64,000 nucleotides of DNA from Bathymodiolus brooksi. Taxonomy: Eukaryota > Mollusca > Bivalvia > Mytilida > Modiolidae. The stretch spans positions 62,444,397 to 62,508,396 of the forward strand of contig OY804588.1 in assembly GCA_963680875.1 (NCBI GenBank), written 5' to 3'. The notes beneath the pieces are model-generated. The model was not told where the DNA came from, did no database searches, and saw nothing but the letters and a program-made list of their open reading frames with translations. Shown piece by piece: positions 57,902 through 64,000 of the stretch. Positions within the stretch are counted from its first letter, which is position 1. Every line of letters starts with the position of its first letter. The position numbers were made by a program, and so were the translations under genes.

Positions 57902-59168
57902 GGGTTACACTAATGTCCTGAAAATTGACCTGAAATGTCCTGAAAAGTACATAAAGGCTTATATCTTTTTTTTATTATCCAATGGATTGAGTTCAAATTT
58001 GAAAATGTTAAATACATTAGCATATATTTAACGAATATTTAAAAAAAATTAAAACAAATATTTTTAGGTGGAAATAATTTGACCTGAAAATTGTCATGAA
58101 ATGTTCTGAAAATGTTCTGAAAAGTACATAAAGGCCTATATCTTTTTTATTATCCAATGCATTGAGTTCAAATTTGAACATGTTAAATACATTAGCATAT
58201 ATTTAACGAATATTTAAAAAAAAAATTGAACAACAAAATTTTAGGTGGAAATAATTTGACCTGAAAATTGTCATGAAATTTTCAGGTCAAATTATTTCCA
58301 CCTAAAAAAAATATTTTTTATATATTTTTTTAAATATATGCTAATGTATTTAACATTTTCAAATTTGAACTCAATCCATTGGTTAATAAAAAAAAAAGAT
58401 AAAGGCCTTAATGTACTTTTCAGGACATTTCATTGATTGATTGATTGACTGATTGGTGTTTAACGTCCAGCGAGCAATTTTTCAGCTATATTCAGGACGA
58501 GAACATTTAAAAATTTAAACGCCACGGGACTCGAAACAAGGAAAGGTGATGGGTAGGGACGGATAATTTTGCCAGTGCAACAGGTCTCTTATGGACCACT
58601 CGTCATGAGCATAATGCTCATTATGAGCTGTTACACTGGGTTCTTTAACGTGCGGAGAGGGTGACAATCTCAACACGGGACCAAGGTTTTATTTACTTCT
58701 CATCCGCAGGACGGGTTGGTTGTGAATTTCTACATCCCGCACAACCGATGGACGCCCCTTCAAGCCGAAGAAGCTCTCGGTCCCATGTCTATACCCCAGG
58801 GGTCAGGACATTTCATGACAATTTTCAGGTCAAATTATTTCCACCCAAGAATTTTTTTTTTTTAAATAATCGTTAAATATATGCTAATGTATTTAACATT
58901 TTCAAATTTGAACTCAATGCATTGGATAATAAAAAAGATATAGGCCTTTATGTACTTTTCAGAACATTTTCAGGACATTTCATGACAATTTTCAGGTCAA
59001 ATTATTTCCATGTAAGAATATTTTTTTTCTAAATATTCGTTAAATGTATGCTAATGTATTTAACATTTTCAAATTTGAACTCAATCCATTGGATAATAAA
59101 AAAAGATATAGGCCTTTATGTACTTTTCAGGACATTTCAGGTCAATTTTCAGGACATTAGTGTAACCC
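57902..59168. mobile_element. Foldback Mutator-like element with internal repeat units
   Basis: Ends GGGTTACACTAATGTCC and its complement. Flanks are TGGTTCTGG at 57893-57901 and 59169-59177. The left half holds two direct copies of a ~170-190-bp unit (gtacataaaggc, gagttcaaatttga, gacctgaaaattgtcatg). The right half holds inverted copies. A SINE has inserted at 58434-58802. Confidence 0.88.
58434..58802 (-). mobile_element. SINE family S3 with 14-bp target duplication
   Basis: Minus orientation: the tail (atatagctgaaaaattgctc, gacgttaaacaccaatc, then an aatc repeat) is at 58434 and the head at 58802. Flanks are TCAGGACATTTCAT at 58420-58433 and 58803-58816. The body differs from S1 and S2 (cacgttaaagaacccagtg, tgtttcgagtcccgtgg) but the tail is the same type. 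Confidence 0.85.
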
Positions 59169-59177
59169 TGGTTCTGG

Positions 59178-59734
59178 TTCTTTCTACTTCTTGTCTACTG
59201 TAATTTGCGTAATAATTCCAGGGAACCAGTATGGAAAAATAGTAAAGTGATGATTTCATTTCTTAAATTTCTTGACCAATTTTTCCGAGTTTCATTGAAA
59301 GAAGGCCTTTAATTTTGGGTGTTTTACAAAATAGGTACTTATCCTCAATCCTCAATCAACGGCCTATGGCACAAATATGTCTCTTGGTGCTGTTAAACTA
59401 TCTCATGTTTGGAATATTGTCACTACGTACTCTATGTATTTGAATGCGTTACGTACTTTGATCGAGATTGAGGTTATTCAAAGCGGCCCGTTGCATCTAT
59501 GAAATTAGCAACTACGGCTAGCTTTTCTCTAGTCTCTTCTGGATTTTCCTCCTCTAAATATTGTCTAATTTATATAAATAAGACACAAGCACTGAAAAAA
59601 GCGTAAGGTAAGTATAAATTAAATGTACCATATACGGGATTTTCCCATACCTTCTCCGTTAACGGACAATTAATAAAATTTATGAATTTCCGGAAAGTTT
59701 CATCAAAACAATATACTATAATCCCCTGATCAAA
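59178..59734. other. Region upstream of the hAT-like ORF
   Basis: Single-copy-looking sequence with no gene. It contains tatactataatcccctg at 59712-59728, 7-23 bp before the ATG at 59735; the same 17-mer lies upstream of the THAP exon at 53019. Confidence 0.5.
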
Positions 59735-60904
59735 ATGTGGAACTTTATAAAAGGTGTGAATCCTCCTATTAAAAAAAGAAAAACTGAAGATAGAACTCTA
59801 TACAATAGTGAATATGAGTCTTCTAAAAGGGTGGTGAGGAGTTATTGTACAGAATGGGAAAAAGATAGACCGTGGCTTAAACTCACCGACGATGGTATGG
59901 TATGCCTGGCTTGTCAAGCTCACGGCGACAAGACTGTCATGTACCAATTTATCAATGGTTGTGTCACTTATAAATTAGACAGTATTCAGAAACACCAAAA
60001 ATCTAAAGGCCATGAAAAATCCCTTTTAATTGAGAAGGCAAAAAATGAATCTAAAGCAGAGTTAAAGGCAAGTAACTTTAGGAATGTCCATGCTATGGTT
60101 CAACATAGCCGTCCCTTGGGCGATTGTGTTTGGATGTGCGAGTTGGATGAGATGAAGGGAGTACAATTGGGGAATACTTACCGTAACCAAAAATCTGCAA
60201 ATGTTTTTATAAAAGCTACATTATGTATAACAGAAACATAATTTAAAAAAGTTGCTTCCACTATCATGAAAGGAAAATTTATTTGTATGATTGGAGATGG
60301 ATCAACCGATTCATCTATAAAAGAACAAGAGATGTGGTATCTGTGCACCTCTCTCTGTGGTCAAGTTTCAGTTGATCCGATTCATCTATAAAAGAACAAG
60401 AGATGTGGTATCTGTGGACCTCTCTCTGTGGTCAAGGTTCAGTGAACTTCCTTGGAGTTAAAAATGTGGAGAGAGCTAATGCTGAAAACATTGTCACTGG
60501 GATTAAAGATCTGCTGAATGAAAACCTCAGACTAGAATATCTTGACATTATAAAAAAAACTGTGGCACTTTTGTGCAATGGAGCCAGTGTAATTATAATT
60601 ATTATGATAGGGTGTAGAGCAGGGGTAGGTGCCATGTTAAGAGAAGATCAGTCTTGTCTTATTACACTACATTGTATGGCACATATGGTAGATTAGAGTT
60701 GGCTTTAAAAGATACCTCTAAGATGAACAACCTGTATGACAAGACAATTTCTACCCTATGCATGGGCCTTTATTATTTTTACCATAACAGTGCCCTTAAT
60801 AGGGCCATGCTTCACAGAAGCTATGAAGCCAGTATAAAGTCAGATGAAGATACAAAGCAGAGGCTACTTATGCCTTCTCGTGCTGGTGGCACTAGGTGGA
60901 TAAA
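59735..60904 (+). pseudogene. hAT-type transposase pseudogene (ZNF862/KIAA1586-like)
   Basis: The ATG at 59735 opens 168 codons with a finger-like N-terminal domain: EWEKDRPWLKL, MVCLACQAHG, then DSIQKHQKSKGHE. After a TAA at 60239-60241 the same frame continues FICMIGDGSTDSSIKEQEMW. A tandem duplication of about 75 bp (60303-60452) shifts the frame, which resumes LGVKNVERANAENIV and VGAMLREDQ. A further frameshift occurs at CMAHMV, then LELALKDTSKMNNLYDK and the RAGGTRWI motif. The gene is cut there by Helitron-like sequence, so the C-terminal catalytic and dimerisation part is missing. Known relatives are hAT transposases and domesticated derivatives; this copy is inactive. Confidence 0.85.
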
Positions 60905-61429
60905 CTTGGCAGTAAGCATCTATGTAAGGTTCTCTATAAAGTTTCTCCATTTCGTTCCGTTCCACCAACAAATATGGCCGCCAAAGGCAATTCTTGTTTC
61001 TGATTGGCTACTGTTTAAAAAAATCTTCTCTGAAACTGCTAGGCAAAATGGAGCCAAACTTGGCAGGAAGCATCTATGTAAGATCCTCTATAAAGCTTCT
61101 TCATTTGGTTCTATTCGGTCAACAAACATGGCCACCAAGATTAATTCTTTTTTCTGATTGGCTATAATGTTAAAAAAAATCTTCTCCTCTGAAACAGCTT
61201 GGCCAAATGGAGCCAAACTTGGCAGGAAGCATCTATTTAAGGTCCAAACCTTGCATAGATGGTCCCTGGGTGTGTCCCTTTCAAAATTGTGTCCGACAGC
61301 CCCACCCTCCATTCAAGATGGCTGCTGTTTTTTAAGATAATGATTATCTCCCTTTGAAATTTGCTTCAGTATCATTCTATTGTCAGGTGAGCGATACAGG
61401 CTCAGTCAGTCAGTGGGCTGAGCCTCTAG
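60905..61429 (+). mobile_element. Helitron-like element H6, 5'-truncated
   Basis: Three internal units with gcttcctgcc-type blocks in the form ttggcaggaagcatctatg and ccattcaagatggctg, then ggtgagcgatacaggctca, a hairpin ggctcag...ctgagcc and TCTAG followed by T. Its left edge replaces the end of the hAT pseudogene. Its right edge abuts copy C of the duplication. Confidence 0.8.
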
Positions 61430-61586
61430 TTTATGGTTGTCAGACTGTTTGCTAAGACTGGACCATTTGAATTTTTTACCTGTCATGTCAGGGAAAGTGT
61501 TTCCCTAACCTTCCCTATTGATATTTCTTACCTAATCCAGTGTAGGAATAAAATGGAATGTTGGAGGGTGCAAACTTGAAAAAAAA

Positions 61587-62423
61587 CTAGAGGCTCAGCA
61601 CTGAGCTGAGCCTGTGTCGCTCACCTTTCATTCTGCTCTGAGGAAGCTTAATACAGAACCTTCCATAGCCTATAGGTGCTCCCACCAAATTTCGGTTCGT
61701 TTTGGCAAAGCAGTTTCAGAGAAGAAGATTTTTAGAAAGCGACCAATCAGAAAAAAGAATTGTCTGTGGTGGCCATGTTTGTTAACAGATTGGGACAAAA
61801 TGAGCAATCTTTTTAAGAGGACTTTCCATAGATGCTTCCTACCAAGTTTCGGATCATTTGGCCAAGCGGTTTCAGAGGAGATTTTTAGAACTAGACCAAT
61901 CAGAAACAAGAATCGGTTGTGGTGGCCATGGTTGTTAATGGATCGGGACAGAATGAGCAATCTTTATAGAGGACCTTCCATAGATGCTTCCTACCAAGTT
62001 TCGGTTCATTTGGCCATGTGGTTTTAGAGGAGAAGAATTTAAAAAATCAAGCCAATCAGAAACAAGAATCGCCTGTGGTGGCCTTATTTGTTAATGGATC
62101 GGGACGGAATGACCAATCTTTATAGAGAATCTTCCATAGATGCTTCCTACTAAGTTTTGGATCATTTGACCAAGCGGTTACAGAAGAGAAGAATTTTTAA
62201 AATCAGCCAATCAGAAACAAGAGTTGCCTGTGGCGGCCATGTTTGCTAACGGATCGGGACGAAATGAGCAATCTTTATAGAGGGCCGTCCATAGATGCTT
62301 CCTACCAAGTTTCAGTTCATATGGCTGAGAGGTTTCATAGGAGAAGATTAAAATGTGAAAAGTTAACGGACGACAGATGCCAAGTGATGGCAAAAACTCA
62401 CATTGCCTTTGGCAAGGTGAGCT
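61587..62423 (-). mobile_element. Helitron-like element H7
   Basis: In minus orientation the 5' end (AGCTCACCTTGCC) is at 62423 and the 3' hairpin (ggctcagctcagtgctgagcc) with CTAG at 61587-61590. About five units of the H4 type. Copy B is the uninterrupted site: the insert lies in an A-run with no target duplication. Confidence 0.85.
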
Positions 62424-62506
62424 AATAAAAAGGATTAGCAAATAATATTTTTTATCAATCATAGAAAGTATTACCATGGTGATAATTACACTGTATTTTT
62501 TTTCAG

Positions 62507-62633
62507 GTAGAGGAACAGGAAGAATGCATGGAAGCAACTGGATGTGATTTACCAGTGAAGGAAACCATTAAACTTCCAACATGTGAATATCTGACAACTA
62601 ATGAAAATCAAGAAGCTAGAGTGAATTCTGATG
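62507..62633 (+). CDS. Acidic exon 3, gene C
   Basis: Acceptor tttttttcag, phase 0 in, phase 1 out, 127 nt. Encodes [20 protein letters not shown] then [17 protein letters not shown]. It is an 11-residue-shorter version of the copy-B exon, with the frame preserved. It could follow the THAP exon at 53019 or the one at 48450, both of which end in phase 0. Confidence 0.65.
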
Positions 62634-62639
62634 GTTATT

Positions 62640-63464
62640 ATACTTTCTGATATTTAAGCTTTCATCTGTGTTCTCCTCATAATATTCAAATATACTATAC
62701 ATGGAAAATAAAAATACCATCTAGAGTAGAAGGCACAATAATATATGGTCAAAATCTGATTTAAAGTTCAACTTTAATAATTTTTGTTTAATGCTATAAT
62801 ATAGAAAAAGGAGGGAGGGCATGACGATGTATCTCAGTTATATCACTCCAGTATATGAGTTGACCAACCACAATGTTCCAAAGAAATATAATTTAAAAAT
62901 AAATACTTATTTTTTTCTCATGCATAAATCTTTTGAACCTTCAAGTTTATGACTGTTTGTTTGAACCGCAAATCTACTTTCACTTTAAATGTAGACATAT
63001 GATGGTTTGGTTTGATGGTGTTTAACGCCATTTTCAACAATATTTGAGGAAACCGGAGAAAACGACCGACCTGACAAACTTTATCACATAATGTTGTACA
63101 CCTCACCCTGATCGAGATTCGAACTCACAACATTAGTGGTGATAGGCACTGATTGCATAGGTAGTTGTAAATCCAATTACCATACTATCATGGCCATAAT
63201 GGTCCATATGATGGACCGAACTGAGTTTTAACTTTAAATAAATGTAAATGAAACCATGTACAAATCTTTATAAATGTAATTTGTTTTAGGTTGTAAATAG
63301 AGAAAAAAGATGTTAAAAAAAGAATTCTGCTGCTTTAATTTAGTGTCATCAAATGTTGTCTAAAAATATTTATTAATTTTTCACTTTTTCTGGTGGATAA
63401 TTTTATACTCATTTTTTGTTGTAGTCTAGTATATATTGTTTTGAATATTTTTTGTGTATTTCAG
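62640..63464. other. Intron 3 of gene C, partly unrelated to copy B
   Basis: The first ~130 bp match copy B, then the sequence diverges from about 62775. A full minus-strand S1 SINE lies at 63003-63208 (tail gtgtttaacgccattttcaa, B-box-like gattcgaactcac on the plus strand). Nothing else recognised. Confidence 0.7.
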
Positions 63465-63548
63465 CTACTAAAAGCAACCACATTGAACATCCATACCATG
63501 TTCCTTCTATTAACATGGGATACTCAAGCGAATCTGATCGGCGGATAG
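63465..63548 (+). CDS. Exon 4, gene C
   Basis: Acceptor gtgtatttcag, 84 nt, phase 1 to 1, donor ATAG before GTACGT. Encodes TKSNHIEHPYHVPSINMGYS then SESDRRI. Its acceptor is stronger than the one used in copy B, so this is probably the ancestral form. In phase it would join an exon like 26266 beyond the window. Confidence 0.65.
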   Translation, partial: LLKATTLNIHTMFLLLTWDTQANLIGG

Positions 63549-63550
63549 GT

Positions 63551-63578
63551 ACGTATATATATATATATATATATATAT
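63551..63578. repeat. (TA)n microsatellite
   Basis: About 13 TA units directly after the exon-4 donor. Copy B has no such run here (gtatgtaaacgtagtaccc). Confidence 0.9.
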
Positions 63579-64000
63579 GCAGTACCCATTTCATCGCCAT
63601 TGCTGAAAAAAATGACGGAATTTGAGAAAACGAAAGGCAAGGGAGGAAGAAAACTTATTTTGAACACAAAAGAAACAAAGCAAAATTCAACTCAGAAATA
63701 AATAAAGCACAGGTTTATGTTGGTGACCAGTATGATCATTGGACGCAATAGAAGGAAGATCTGAGACTGAGGTCCCATACAAAATTTGCTAAAATTTTGT
63801 TGGACCGTTCATGTTTGTGTATTCTACAATTACTTCTAATAAGAGAAGGCACATCTTTGCAAGAGTACGGAACATAACATCTAACTTGCATCCAAATATA
63901 TATATTTTTTTAGTCATAGCCCACATGTTTGGGAACAATCGTCATACGATTGACCAAAATCCCTATGCCTGTGTAGGAAATTTTTTGTTGGTTCGGGCCA

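Larger units (their letters stand above)
61432..64000 (+). repeat. Segmental duplication copy C (5' part)
   Basis: Matches copy B from 23823 onward in the same orientation and runs to the window end. It lacks the copy-B SINE and Harbinger-like MITE, gains H7, and has a non-matching segment at about 62775-63490 that includes the 5' half of exon 4. Confidence 0.9.

Noticed and set aside
61614..62027. 137-codon ORF and its antisense partner
   Set aside because: Both run through repeated internal units of Helitron-like element H7. Similar frames appear in H4 and H2 and are explained by the unit repeats.

Overview
This window is nuclear DNA of an animal, most probably a bivalve mollusc. It is AT-rich, its genes are split into short exons with GT-AG introns, and most of it is transposon-derived. 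The repeats are of types I associate with bivalves: elements with GCTCACC and CTAG ends carrying internal ~180-bp units, tRNA-headed SINEs ending in a GCGTTAAACACC-type tail, and a tandem satellite embedded in a dispersed element. No species is assigned. No rRNA gene, functional tRNA gene, CRISPR array or prokaryotic operon was seen.

Host genes are all on the + strand and form a cluster of THAP-type (C2CH) zinc-finger genes. THAP first exons start at 16672, 37401 (partial), 41908 (completed by an exon at 48450) and 53019. A second exon set has phases that match throughout: an acidic exon, a small exon, a large serine-rich exon with KxE motifs, a 175-nt exon, two nearly identical tandem exons, and a short basic last exon. 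This set occurs three times. Copy A (1-10485) holds only its 3' exons. Copy B (about 23823-36791) holds the whole set. Copy C (61432 to the window end) holds its first two exons. The copies are large direct segmental duplications, A-B about 26.3 kb apart and B-C about 37-38 kb apart. The most economical reading is a tandem family of THAP proteins with differing zinc-finger ends and a shared C-terminal part.

Layout: 1-2950 satellite array; 2951-10485 copy A; 10486-12950 AT-rich DNA with seven identical 14-bp boxes; 13355-15252 two Helitron-like elements; 16672-16949 THAP exon of copy B; 17.2-22.7 kb intron with a MITE, a hairpin, a Tc1 pseudogene and a ~127-bp repeat; 22.7-36.8 kb copy B with a second satellite array in one intron; 37.4-48.5 kb two further THAP genes among nested elements; 49.3-50.9 kb YqaJ-type nuclease pseudogene; 53.0 kb THAP exon; 53.4-59.2 kb transposons; 59.7-60.9 kb hAT transposase pseudogene; 61.4-64.0 kb copy C.

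The duplicated copies and the arms of palindromes act as internal empty sites. They show insertion boundaries directly for several elements, including two Helitron-like insertions without target-site duplication, a Harbinger-like MITE flanked by TAA and a SINE with an 11-bp duplication. All coordinates and similarities were read by eye. Percent identities, database matches and transcription were not computed.
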